This document shows positions 52,421 through 63,950 of a stretch of 64,000 bases of DNA, one piece after another. Within the stretch, counting starts at the first letter, position 1. Each line of letters starts with the position of its first letter. The notes under the pieces were generated by a model, which worked only from the letters and a program-made list of their open reading frames with translations, was not told the origin of the DNA and did not search any database. The DNA is from Diphasiastrum complanatum (Eukaryota; Streptophyta; Lycopodiopsida; Lycopodiales; Lycopodiaceae): contig CM055098.1 in assembly GCA_029204225.1 (NCBI GenBank), forward strand, positions 18,815,303 through 18,879,302, given 5' to 3'. The position numbers were made by a program, and so were the translations under genes.

Positions 52421-55368
52421 GCCTCACAAGAAGATAGGGATATGGTATCTTGATTCTTTGAAAGCCAAGACACAAGATTGCCTCCAAGAAAGATAGTATA
52501 TGCATTAATGAACTTTCGATAATTTTATCACTTGCAAAATCGAAATCCGAATAGCCAACAATGGTTAGATCTTCATTCTTGTACAATAAACCATAATCTT
52601 GAGTAGAAGATACATATCTTAGAACTCTCTTGGCCATCTTCCAATGTTGGATCTTTGGATCTTGCATAAATTGACTCAATTTGTGCACACAATAGCTCAA
52701 ATTGGGTCTAGTGATAGTAAGCCAAATTAAAGAGCCTATAAGACTCCTATAAAGTGTGACGTCCTCGAAGGATCTTTCATCACCTTTAATAGGATCTTTT
52801 ACATGTTGCTCCATGGGAGTATCTATGCCTTTACAATTTTGCATATTGAATTTTCTCAACATAGAAAAGACATATCTAGATTGACAAATAAAAGCATACT
52901 CTTCATGAAAATCAATCTCAAGGCCTAAAATGTAATGGATCTCTCCTAGATCTTGCATTTTAAATTCTCTTCCTAATGCATCCTTAGTTTCTTGAACTAG
53001 CATCAAACAACTTCCACTAAGAATAATGTCATCTACATAGATTAGAAGAATGACAATATTACTACCATCAATCTTTAAGTACATAGAAGGATCATAGTCA
53101 CTAAGCACAAATCCTAATGAAAGTAGAAAGTTGTTGAGTCTTAAATACCATGATCTAGGTGCTTGCTTCAAGCCATAAAGACTTCTAAATAGCAAACACA
53201 CCTTAGATTTATCCTTGTGAAATCCTTGAGGCTGTTCCATGTATATCTCCTCCTCAAGATAGCCATTCAAAAAAGTGTTGGAGACATCAATTTGAAATAG
53301 TTTCCACTTAAAAAATAAGGCAAGAGAGATTATAATTCTTATTGTCACCATCTTTGCTATAGGAGCAAAGGTTTCTTCACAGTCAAGGCCATATATTTGT
53401 GCAAAGCCTTTAGCACATAATCTTGCCTTGTACTTGTTGATGGAGCCATCATGATTGTACTTGATCTTGAACACCCACTTGCATCCAATAATATGCATGT
53501 TAGGTGGTGGATCCACTAGCTCCCATGTGTGGTTGGTGATCAAGGCATCATATTCAATCTTCATGGCCTCATACCACTCCTTGGTATTGAGGGCTTCTTG
53601 GACATCTTTGGGCTCCTCATGAGAAACAAAATAAGCATAAGTGGAATCAAGATCCACTTGTTTTCCTTTGTCATCATAACTGAGCCTCTTAGGCTCGGAT
53701 CTCTCCCTCATGGATCTTCTAGGAGTGAAACTCCGAGGACTTCCATCTTCAAATCTCGACCCCTCCATATGTTGATTGTCTTCAGTAACAAAAGGTGATA
53801 GATTTTGGGGTTGCTTGATCTCGGCCCCTCCTAGGTTGGACTTTTCTTCTTCATGAAAAACTACATCTCTACTATCAATTACTTTAGAAGTAGAGAGCAT
53901 GTAGATTTGATAGGCTTTCTTGTTGGATAAATATCCAACCATTACCCCTTTGCTTGCACAAGGATCATCCTTCTTTCTCGTTTCCAAGGGAATATGGACA
54001 AAGCATATGCATCCAAATACTCTAAGGTGATCAACCTTAGGTTTCTTCAAATAAAGTGCTTCATATGGTGACTTTCTTCCAAGTGCAACGTGAGGGAGTC
54101 AATTGCAAAGATAGTTTGAACAATTGATGGCCTCACCCCAAAAGTCTTTGGGCAAGGATGCCTCAATGCTAATGGTTTTGGCACATTCACACAAGGTTCT
54201 ATTCTTTCTATCGGCCACCCCATTTTGAGACATTTTGAGATGGTGTATATGCACAAGAAAACTCTCTTTTAGTGCCTTCAAGCTCACAATAATCATAAAA
54301 CTTATTGGAAGTGTACTCACCACCTCCATCACTTCTTAGAATCTTGATTTTGTATGAAAATTGTTTTTCAACTAGAGCTTTGAACTTTAGGAAATATTCA
54401 AACACCATAGACTTTGAAGCTAGAAGATATAACCAAGTAAATCTAGTGAAATCATCAATGAAAATTACAAAGCAAGTAGCACCACCCTTGCTCTTTGAAG
54501 ATGAGAAGTGCACATCCGAGTGTATGAGCTCTAATGGATGTGAAGTCTTGGTAGATGACTTTGAAAAAGGCTTCTTATGAGACTTAGATATGGCACAAGC
54601 CTCACATGGCTTGAAATTCTTGGAGATAAGATTAGGCAAGCCAATAGCTTTGGCTTTCTTGACCATGGACACCATATAACTATAGTTAGGATGCCCCAAC
54701 CTTCTATGCCATAGTTCCTCCAAAGACATATGAGAAGCAAAAGCACTATCACAAGAGTTAGCATACTCTTTGGGATCAAGCTTGTAGATTCCACCATATC
54801 TAGACCCAAATGCAAGGATCTCATCATGCTTCTTGATTGTACATGTATCAACATTGAAATTCACATCTAGTCCACTATCAAACAATTGCCCAACAGGGAA
54901 TGGTCCCTATGCCTTCAATAGTACACTCATGATCATTTGCTGTGTAGATGGACTTCTTGGATCCTTCATAAGGTGTCATGGATGAAAAAGAATGCCTGGA
55001 GCTACACATATGTGAGGAAGCTCCACTGTTTGAAAAATTTGGTTTCTTAGTGTTAGAAGTGTAGAAGTATTCTTTACCTCATAGATGGACTTGAGAGTAT
55101 CCCAAGCATATTTGGCATTAGTAAAAGCACCAATTTCTCTTAAGATGTCATTTGAGACATTCATCTTAATATAATGCAGAGCCATCCTAGCTCTCTTTTT
55201 GTATTTTGGAATTTCTTGAGGAATTTGTGGTTCTTCTTCAATTCCAAGTACAATATCCATCACATCTTGTAGTATTAAGACAGATTCCATCCTAACCTTC
55301 CAAATTGAGTAATTGGAGGTTGACCATCTTTCACTTGCTTCTAATAGAAAGACACCCATTGAAGTCAT
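52356..55368 (-). pseudogene. Copia-2 gag-pol, right arm
   Basis: Minus-strand twin of the left arm. Gag start ATG at 55368 (MTSMGVFLLEASERW...). A deletion from gag (QIF..) straight into the protease region removes the zinc knuckle and the protease Asp. Integrase lies in 54885-54208 (HHCC, HSDVHF, RSDGGGEY). After a frameshift, the frame 54050-52392 (552 codons) carries the integrase C-terminus, a complete RT (FQIDVSNTFLNGYLEEE, YVDD near 53035) and most of RNase H. Complementary damage to the left arm: RT is open here and broken there. Confidence 0.88.
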
Positions 55369-56107
55369 AAAGAATGATGGAGATCAAGAAAGATGGATGA
55401 AAAAATTGCTTATCTTCTCACTATAGAAATCAATCAAGGGTACAAAACCAAATCCTATGTAAGACTAAGCAAAAAAAAAACTGTGAGATAGATCTCACTA
55501 GCTTGACAATCTCTCTAAAACAAGATTCGAATCATCAAAAAAGGTGAAGAATGGCAAAAGTTATGGTTCTCTGAATTTCACACGTGTGAAATATTCCAAA
55601 AATGTCAAATTCACTCAAATACAATCTATTTGTATAAAACAACTTGCCTAGAACCTATAAATTTTGTCTAAATCACATATATTGGTCAACTTCTGGATGA
55701 TTTTTGTGATCATTCAGGCAATAAATGACATGTACTCACGATTTGCCATAGGTCTAGGTGCCCTACCTACGACTCTTCAAAAGCTTATAACTTCTGATTG
55801 GCTTATCCAACTGTCATGATTCAAATTGCATCAGATTCGACAAATTTCTAGCTTTCTAGTGGGCTAATTTGCATGAAATTTGGATCTGAGGTGAGAGAAG
55901 CCACCAAACTGAAAATGGGCGGATTTCACACGTGCCAGCACCTAAAATTTTGTACAGTACCTGATCTGGACCATTCAAAGTGGTTTGAAGCTCTAAATCA
56001 CCAGAAAACTGCAAACTAGCTAGAAAGTAGAATCTAAACAATTCCTAGCTTGAAATCTGATCAAATCTGCAAATTTTTTGATTAGATTTGCTTGTAGATC
56101 TTAGGTA

Positions 56108-56120
56108 GGCTCTGATACCA
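56108..56120 (-). other. Copia-2 PBS, right arm
   Basis: TGGTATCAGAGCC on the minus strand, a perfect tRNA-iMet site, directly at the LTR end. Confidence 0.9.
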
Positions 56121-56733
56121 TGTTGAATTTACACACGTGGGACGCCCTACACATGTACTTTTGATCTCCTAAGCCCAATAATACCATAAAGATCAGACTA
56201 GTATTGATTGACAATAGGAAAGCTGATCATACAAGAAATATTATTGTGTTACAAGCAAGATCTGTCAACAAAACATGAAACTAAGCACAATAAATTCCTC
56301 AACTCGGCTAGAGAGAGAAAATGAAAGTACAAAACTCGAGTAGAGAGAGAGGGCACAAAGAGCTTGTCTCCAAATTTGCATTACACACAAATTTCATCAT
56401 TTTCTCAATGAGAGTACATCACATATACATAGATCCATGGACTCTCCTCCTACTTTGAGTTGAATTGGAGTTATGAATCCACCTCTCAAGCTATCTAGAC
56501 TTATTCAAGCCACCTCACTATGTCTAATTGTGCCACCTAGTCTTTTCATGCATTAAATGTGGCATGCAAAGTACAAATGGCAATTCCTATGGTAGCTCGA
56601 GTTTCTACTTCTACCTACCTTGAAAATTTTATTCTAAGATGGGTCTTTACTAAGCCAAAAGAGCTTAATTCATCTTTGGCATTTTTAGGACCCCTACTCA
56701 CAGCATTAGATAGATTTTTCCAATACTTTGACA
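56121..56733 (-). repeat. Copia-2 5' LTR, right arm
   Basis: 613 bp inverted copy of 47454-48066. Inner end ..CAACA abuts the PBS. The outer end on the minus strand reads TGTCAAAGTATTGG, differing slightly from TGTTGAAATATTGG in the left arm. Confidence 0.85.
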
Positions 56734-56742
56734 AAGAGGGAG

Positions 56743-57544
56743 TGTGAAAAATGTCAACTAGTTAAGCTGATCTAAATTGGCAATTTTGAAGCCAACATTG
56801 AATTTCAACTTAGAGAGATTTTTTTATGTCAGTAAGGCCCTAAATGTGAAGAATTGTCAAAAATTGGCAAATCTAGTTTGATCAAAAACCATGTAGTATA
56901 ATGTAAATTTTGTACATAAGTGGATTTCACACATGTGAGGCCAAGATGCCATGTAGAAATACACTCCTAATGTAGTTAGGTCAAGTCCATAGGGTTGGTC
57001 ATGTCATTCTGGTAGTGATTCCTAGTTTATAGGACCTAAGTCCTAGATTTAGGTGAAAAATTGACCAACTAGCTATCTACCAAGCATGACTCTAGGAAAT
57101 AGACTAGGGTTTTATTTTAGGAAAAAAAGGCTGAGTTAACTTCCTTATTACATGCTGGAAATCCATTTAACTTCACAAAGGAAGTCGAATTTGCTATGTA
57201 TTCCAAGCTCCCATAGTAAGAAGATAGAATATTTTTGGAGCTCATTGGCAATCTCAAGCTAGTTCACTATGTACATTGAGTTTTTGTGATCCAAATGCAA
57301 CCAAATAAATTTCTACTCATTTCTTAGCTTGAAAGTTGTACTACAACATGTAGTACACATGTGTGGGCTCGGATTTCAATGTTGATCAATGCTTTTGATT
57401 GTTAATGCTTGTTGTTTGTCAAATTGCCAATCTAGATCAACTTTTTTGTGTCTAGTTTTTTGATAGAGTGTTAAGCAGACATCCAATCACTCTTGTGGAT
57501 CTTTTGTAGATCCATTTATGGTCCAAAAGTACAGTACTTTCACA
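56743..57544 (+). repeat. Copia-3 5' LTR
   Basis: 802 bp with perfect TGTGAAA...TTTCACA ends, starting nine bases after the right edge of the palindrome. Followed directly by a PBS. No 3' partner in the window. Confidence 0.8.
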
Positions 57545-57557
57545 TGGTATCAGAGCC
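57545..57557 (+). other. Copia-3 PBS, tRNA-iMet
   Basis: TGGTATCAGAGCC immediately after the LTR. Confidence 0.9.
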
Positions 57558-57970
57558 AAGTACAGGAGCATAAGCCATTGATCTAATGCAAATCCATTTT
57601 TAGCAAGTTTTGGTGCTAAAAACTAGTATTGAGAGGGCAAGCTAGTGGTGAGGAGATTTGATCCCAAACTTGGTAGGAGTCCAAATCTATACTGTCCACA
57701 TGTGTGGGCACCTTTGAACCTGCATTTAATGCATGGTATTCATTTGATCCAAAGAAATTCATTTTGTGAGCTTTTGATATAATTTTTGGTGGAAATCTTA
57801 GGATAAGCTAACAATATTGAGTGACATTGATTAGATTTGACATAGGGTCATGAGATCTAATTAATATAGGCTGAAATCAGGTCCTCTAAACTTGTTTTAC
57901 AGGTCTTGAAAGTACATCAAAAAGTGTGAGAAAGATTTACTCATGTTATTGTCCAAAAATAGCCAAAATT

Positions 57971-58312
57971 GGCAAGATTTGATTGTAACTAGATTTTACA
58001 TCATCTTATCTTCATTCCAACTTTGTGAGAGAGTGCTAGAACAAAGATTATAAGTCCATTTGATGGATTAGAAATCTATTTTGAGTGAAACACTACAAGA
58101 GAGAGACCTTAGTGAGTTTCTAGAGACAATCAAATCCATTTCTTGGCAAGATTTGTTTGAAAGTAGTTTTCACTTCATCTTATCATCATTCTAGCTTTGT
58201 AAGGGAGTAATAGGACTGTGATTATAAGTCCATTTGTTGGATTAGAAATCAAATTTGAGTGAAACATTGCAAGTGTGAGACCTTTGTGAGTTTCAAGTCA
58301 ATCAAATCTATT
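57971..58312 (+). repeat. Tandem duplication in the Copia-3 leader
   Basis: Two ~174 bp copies in direct order, 57971-58144 and 58145-58312, both starting GGCAAGATTTG and sharing GATTATAAGTCCATTTG and GGATTAGAAATC. They sit just before the gag start. Confidence 0.7.
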
Positions 58313-58338
58313 TCTTGTTTGTAGAAGTCACTAGTAAG

Positions 58339-58910
58339 ATGGGATCTGCTGGAGTATACCTTCTAGAAGCTAGTGAGAGATTGAATTCTATAAATTATGC
58401 TATTTGGAAGGTTAGGATGGAGTCGATTTTGGTGCTCCAAGACCTTTATGAGTTTCTGATTGAGGATGAAGATGAACCTCTAGGTGCACAGAAATTAGTG
58501 AGATACAAAAAGAGATCTAGGCTAGCACTTCATTGTGTGAAAATGAATGTGAGCAATGATCTTTTGAGAGAAGTATCATCATGTAAAAGTGGTAAAGAGG
58601 CTTGGGAGTCTTTAAAATCAATCTATGAATCTAGTAACACTTCAAGGGTTCTCATGCTTAGAAATCAGACTTTGCAAAGCATGAAAAGAATTGAGGAGAG
58701 TGCACAGAATTATGTACTTAGAATCAAGTCTCTAAATAGGGAGTTGGCTTCCATTGAAGAGATGATTCATGTGGAGAGCTTGTAAAAATTGTTCTTAATG
58801 GTCTAGGAGATGACTTTGCAAATTTGGTCCAAAGTTTTGCCATCCAAGACACTTTTCCAACTATAGAAAAACTTCATAGTGTATTCAAGAAAAAGCGAGA
58901 GAAGCGTAGA
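58339..58910 (+). pseudogene. Copia-3 gag, truncated
   Basis: ATG at 58339 (MGSAGVYLLEASERLNS...). Typical blocks are 'YAIWKVRMESILVLQDL', 'YKKRSRLALHCVKMNVSNDLLRE', 'AWESLKSIYESSNTSR' and 'NYVLRIKSLNREL'. A frameshift near 58770 leaves 'IVLNGLGDDFANLVQSFAIQ' in another frame. Homology ends near 58910, before the zinc knuckle; no pol follows. Related to the Copia-2 gag but clearly distinct. Confidence 0.82.
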
Positions 58911-60780
58911 TAGTGTTCAATATGACTGAAGTTTTTGTCAAGCAAACATTCAATGATTTGCAATTTTGGCTGAGAGCTGGTAGGGAAGGTTTTTAATACG
59001 ATGGAAAAGCCTATGCATCCCTCTTTGTGTGGTACAATTGGGCTCTTCCACATGAGCTAGATAGACCAGAATCGAAGTGACAGATCAGAAGTGATAGAAT
59101 CGAAGTGAATAGCTAGCCACTGCAACCCATATTACAAGGGCTACTACTCCACCAGCAACCATACTTAGTAATAGGTTCCTCAAAGAAGGTGAGATGCCAG
59201 GCTACGCCGCTTCAGCAATTTCTGGAAGCACCAGCGCTGCCATTAGTGCCATAGTGGTTGGTCCAGTAACATCTATTTCCTTCTTCTATGAAGCATTGCA
59301 CATAATAACTTTTTATTTAGGAGTTGAGACAATGAGTACCCCTAATGCAATCGGACGAATCAAACAAAGATCAGATCAAACATAACATTGTGCGATCGTT
59401 ATTCTTATCCAACATCCATAGTTTGTTTTCACATCATCAAACATAACATTTGCTATGAGTATATAAACTCGAGAGCCCTAAACTCGAGAGCCCGATGATT
59501 TCCAAAAATGCCAAATCCTATTGCTAGAAAATGATTGAGATTCAAGCTAAGGAAGTGATTGTGAAATATGTGCATGTCCATGATCTTGTTAATTTTCACC
59601 AACAAAACAAATTAGCAGTTCACTTGGCACACAGTTTGATGAATCTAGAAAATGTCTGGTGGGATGCGCTAGAGATGCCAAAACGTCCAATCTCTGTGGG
59701 AGATAGACAGTGTCAAGAGCATGTGAGCATTCATCCAGCAAGAGGATTATCATTAGAGTTTCAGATGGTTGCATAGCAACGTGTGTTTAGCATACCATAT
59801 GCTATATTGTGCATGCAGTATAATGCATTCGACAATCAAGAGGAGTTTCATCAGGAATTTAGATTTGATGCATAACAATGTTTCTCTTAGCATAACATAG
59901 GCTACTTTGAGCATGCAAACTTATGATGAGCATTTAAGCGGACGCTCATTGGGGTTTTGGAACTATAACATACCATTGTTGCTACTACCACCTAGATGAG
60001 CACTGCAGCAGCTTGGAAGCCTACCAGCAAAGGGAATCTCCGCCTCCCCCTCCATTGTTGTTGGGCATTGATCTTCTCACCCCCACACAAAGCTCCCCCT
60101 AGCGCTGCACAAAAACACAATGGCATCCTCTGCCACCAGCTTTTTCTAATTCACAAAAGTGCTTACCCCCTCCTTGATGTAGATTCACCATCGATGACTG
60201 GATGAAGAAAATTCCTTCAGAACAATGACTAGCAATCTAAGAAAGGATAAAATTTAGATGACATAGAAGTATAAGTAGTATAAATGAGAGCTTCATGGGG
60301 ATGATTAGTGACCAACGTCTCAAAATATCTAAACCCAACAACCAGTGGATTTGCTCAAAGAATATCTGGCTCAACAATGGAATAGCAGCAATCATTAGAA
60401 TGTGGAGAATTTCTCAAGCGATACTCCAAAGACTCCTTCAAATAGCACTCACTGATCTCCGAATTGGCTCAAAGTAGATCGCTCTCAGTACATAGCTGGT
60501 TGTTGTTAGTAGCACTCAGATATTTTGATTGTACTTCAGAAGTAGCACTTAGGTTTCTATCAATTGATAGACATGAAGATAGAATAAATCATTCATACTC
60601 AACAATGAAAAGCCTACAATTGTGGGCAATGACTCTTTATGGGCGTCAACTCTCACGATATGAAGGACAAAAAAGATGATTTTCTTTAGCACTTGATAAG
60701 TAGTGAAAGACCATTAGCAGCGATCAGAGGTCAGTTCACAAAAGATTGATCATCTCTGCTGATGCAAAATCTGCATTGAA
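58911..60780. other. No identifiable gene
   Basis: Short open frames occur, but none carries a motif I recognise. A frame at 59194-59385 is Ala/Ser/Gly- then hydrophobic-rich and might be a decayed membrane-protein exon. A frame at 59531-59776 is unplaced. Probably low-copy intergenic DNA. Confidence 0.35.
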
Positions 60781-60824
60781 GTCTCTTCAAATAATTGAAG
60801 CATCTGAGAAGATTTTTTTTACCG

Positions 60825-61560
60825 AGCTTCAAACGGTTCAATAATCACAGAGAAATGTGTGTCCGAACCAGAAACCCTAAACGTAGTTATGGGATTCTAG
60901 GCCCGTCGATCCAGAAATTGGTCACATTCAGTGAGAAACAGTCAGAACCTCGGACGTGAGATGTCTTGCACACCAATACAAACCTACACCACTAAACTGG
61001 GCTCCAAATGGTTCAATACTCACAGTGAAATGTGTCTCCGAACTAGAAACCCTAAACGTAGTGCTGGGATTCTAGGCCCGTTGTGATGGGATTCAGTAAA
61101 AAATGGTTAGAACTTCAAACGGGAGGTGTCCACATGTTCATGGGCTCAACATGAACCCACAAGATCATTTTCAACTCAATTTCGAAGCCGTTTGTTCGGA
61201 AACGCCCTTTTTGTTGGGGGAAATGCCACTAAATGGACTACTTTCCAACATCCCCGAGAACTGGTCCAGTGTCAACGAACGAAGTCCATTTTGCAAGAAG
61301 TCTATTCCATCTTGTGCTGCACACCGAGACAAATTATAGGACTAAACGGGGCTCCAAACGGTTCAGTACTCACAGTGAAACGTGCATCCGAACTAGAAAC
61401 CCTAAATATAGTCTTGGCATTCTAGGCCCATCTAGCCATAAATTGGTCAAATTTAGTTGTTTGTTCCATCCTGTGTTGCACGCCAATACGAACCTACAGC
61501 ACTAAACTGCACTCCAAATAGTTCAATACTCACAATGAAACGTGCATCCGAACCCTATCG
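60825..61560 (+). repeat. Four diverged copies of a ~110 bp repeat
   Basis: Blocks at about 60825-60945, 61005-61090, 61346-61456 and 61503-61560 share CTCCAAAYGGTTCARTACTCACAGTGAAA, YGTGYVTCCGAAC, TAGAAACCCTAAA and GGCATTCTAGGCCC. The last copy is truncated. Irregular spacing suggests remnants of a satellite-like or transposon-derived family; no protein is encoded. Confidence 0.65.
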
Positions 61561-61589
61561 GCCGCCCGCCATCAACGGACACAGTATGC

Positions 61590-61953
61590 TAGACTACCCA
61601 CATGCATGCACATATATTTGCACTCTCACGCATACACACTCATACATAAACACATGCACTCATGTACATACACACACATACATCGACCACCTGTCAATGA
61701 CCATCGACTTTTCTCCTAAACCATCGGCCGCTATCCAAATCATCGGTTGTCACCCAGATCATCGGCCGCCCGTCAACGAGTTCTAAATGGTCGTCTGCTG
61801 TTGTAATATATTCTATCTTGCAAAACATTTTATGAAAATTTTTAGTATTAGCGAGCAAAACATTTGTTGGGCTTTGCTGAGCTCTGACCTTAGCCCAAAC
61901 ACACGCGCACACACACATCCATAAAGACCCACTCTAACTCTTACCCTAAGTAC

Positions 61954-61985
<32 letters not shown>

Positions 61986-62193
61986 TTATTTACTTTTACA
62001 AAGTTAATTTTGTGCTTTGATTCTAATACTGGTCTGTTGCTTACAGATAATAAAAAAGGAGATGCATGCAACGGGTCAACTGATACTTTCGAGCTCACAT
62101 ACTTTCGAGCTCACACACACACACACACCCTAAACCCTAAAACACACAACCCTAAGCCTAAAGCCTAAAACTATAGCCTAATTATAATCCATA

Positions 62194-62243
<50 letters not shown>

Positions 62244-62286
62244 CCTAAGCCTAAAGCCTAAAACTATAGCCTAATTATAATCCATA

Positions 62287-62322
<36 letters not shown>

Positions 62323-62560
62323 CCTAAGCCTAAAGCCTAAAACTATAGCCTAATTATAATCCATAACCCGCACACACACACACACACTCCGTAAACACAC
62401 GCATACACACACACACACCCCCACTCCATAAACACACACATACACACACCCCCACTCCATAAACACACACACACACACACAACACACACACACATCACAT
62501 GCACATGCACATGCACATGCACATACACACACTTGCACACACACACACAATGCCATTAGG
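61590..62560. repeat. CA-rich microsatellite block
   Basis: Long imperfect (CA)n/(ACACAC)n runs, notably 61951-61984, 62112-62128, 62197-62241 and 62291-62321, plus ATGCAC and CCCCCACTCCATAAACACAC repeats (62395-62480, 62498-62524). Frames here coding Cys-Val or His-Thr runs are translations of the repeat. Confidence 0.85.
62130..62370 (+). repeat. Higher-order unit with CCCTAAA-like core inside the CA block
   Basis: Three copies of a ~48 bp segment (AACCTAAGCCTAAAGCC then AAACTATAGCCTAATTATAATCC) start at about 62148, 62242 and 62321, each separated by a CA run. The first is preceded by CACCCTAAACCCTAAAAC, two plant-telomere-type units. This looks like amplification of a segment with its flanking microsatellite. 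Confidence 0.7.
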
Positions 62561-62643
62561 GCACGCACACACATGGATGCACGCGCACGTCCGCCATCGA
62601 CGCACGTCCGTCATTGCTCGTCAACGACGGGCACAAGCAACTA

Positions 62644-62644
<1 letters not shown>

Positions 62645-62681
<37 letters not shown>
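62645..62681. repeat. (TA)n microsatellite
   Basis: An uninterrupted TATATA run of about 37 bases. Confidence 0.9.
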
Positions 62682-62684
<3 letters not shown>

Positions 62685-62689
62685 ATTTG

Positions 62690-63699
62690 AGCCTTGGGAT
62701 CAAGAGTAGTACTTTAATGAGCATGTACCATTGCATGTTGTGAGAGCTCGTTAACTTGTGTGATGAATGTAGTAAACAAAGGTGAAGATAGTTGTGGAGT
62801 CCATGAACATAATAATGGTTGCATGTGGTTTTGTAACTATAACAGAGGGTAATGATTTTGGGTATAATTTTTTGAGGATTGAGTTCCCTAGAGTTGTCAA
62901 AGATATGTGTAAGGCTTAAACATGACCAATCATGATCGAAGCTCAATTGCATCTATAACGTCTCTCTATGTTGTCTCTACGTAATTCTTTTTAATGTACT
63001 ACTATTTTTCTAGGATTTATAAATCATACATGTTGATTAGTTGTGCTTTTAAGTAAGCATTGTCTATTAATAACATGAAGCACTCTAATTGGATATTCAA
63101 TTGCAAATTACATGTACAATATGAATTTTGTGGGAAATTTGCCTTAAAGTAAAATCTAGCCAAGGCTACTTCAGCCCTATAAATGTCACCAATTTTATTA
63201 TACGAGAATAACACTAGACATTCCCCATGCCAAATATAAAATTGTTAAGTCTTGGAGCTTGAGGGAGCAAAGCTATTACTTTTAATCACAACAAATTAAA
63301 TGGGCACTACTTCTAAGATAAGTTGGACTGAGAACAATTGATATGAGCACATGCATCACTTCATCTTTTCTTTCATTGTCCATAGTGCAACTCTCCGAAA
63401 CTATCTCCAATATACTCACACACTTCTCGGCTAATTTTCTAGAGTCACGCGTGAGAGTGGGTGAGACACAAGAATTTTATGATTTTCATGTATGAAGTGA
63501 AAACGGTGCATTCTTCTGATTCTAAAATGGCCCAGGAACAAAACTTGAAAGCACTTATCATTTACAAGTCAGTCTCAAGATTTTGAGGGTGCTCCAGCCC
63601 AGGCAAGATGAGACCAAAAACACATGATGCCTAGAGTTGGGTATAGCTCAAGGCTAGGTAGAGGTGGGCACGGACTGAAAAGTGGTAAGGGTGGAGTGA
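62690..63699. other. No gene recognised
   Basis: Unremarkable AT-rich intergenic DNA; short frames only, no repeats or motifs seen. Confidence 0.4.
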
Positions 63700-63950
63700 T
63701 GTTCAGGCGGTAGTCCAGTGGCCAGTACCTTCTCACGCCTCCTCTGCCGATGGAAACGCCTAACCGTTTATACTCTGTACCTTTCCTTCTCTTCTCTGAT
63801 CACACTCTTCGCTACCCGCTCCACCTGGGTCCTGCAAGACTCGTGGATCGCGATGAATTGCTTGCTGGGTTATGCCCGGCGGTTTCTCCTGTGACACGGC
63901 CCAGTATTTGCGCTTTTTATGAACCGATGATCGAAAGAGGCTAGGGGAAT
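63700..63950 (+). mobile_element. Possible tRNA-derived SINE fragment
   Basis: GGCGGTAGTCCAGTGGCCAGTACCTT contains TAGTCCAGTGG at 63711-63721, which fits the RNA polymerase III box A consensus TRGYNNARNGG. It is followed by GC-richer sequence unlike its surroundings. I do not see a clear box B (GGTTCGANNCC). The fragment may be 3' degraded, or the match may be chance. Confidence 0.3.

Larger units (their letters stand above)
47454..56733. mobile_element. Palindromic (tail-to-tail) copia unit
   Basis: Two copies of one copia element face each other. The left copy (47454-52355) is on the plus strand and the right copy (56733-52356) on the minus strand. Each has a 613 bp 5' LTR at its outer end, a tRNA-iMet PBS, a leader and gag-pol up to RNase H. 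Neither has a 3' LTR. The inverted arms end exactly at the LTR terminus (TGTTG.. / TGTCA..) on both sides, beyond which the flanks are unrelated. The arms are roughly 93-95% identical by eye. The right arm has lost about 620 bp of gag/PR and about 80 bp further on. Confidence 0.8.

Noticed and set aside
59194-59385. Hydrophobic frame that might be a transporter or organellar membrane protein fragment
   Set aside because: No motif I can name, short, and no supporting exon nearby.
62128-62141. Interstitial telomere array
   Set aside because: Only about two CCCTAAA units; too short to call on its own.
61951-62560. Regularly spaced repeats considered as a CRISPR-like array
   Set aside because: Dinucleotide microsatellite with no unique spacers, in eukaryotic sequence.
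62343-62574. Cys/Val-rich frames on the minus strand
   Set aside because: Direct translations of CA/TG microsatellite.
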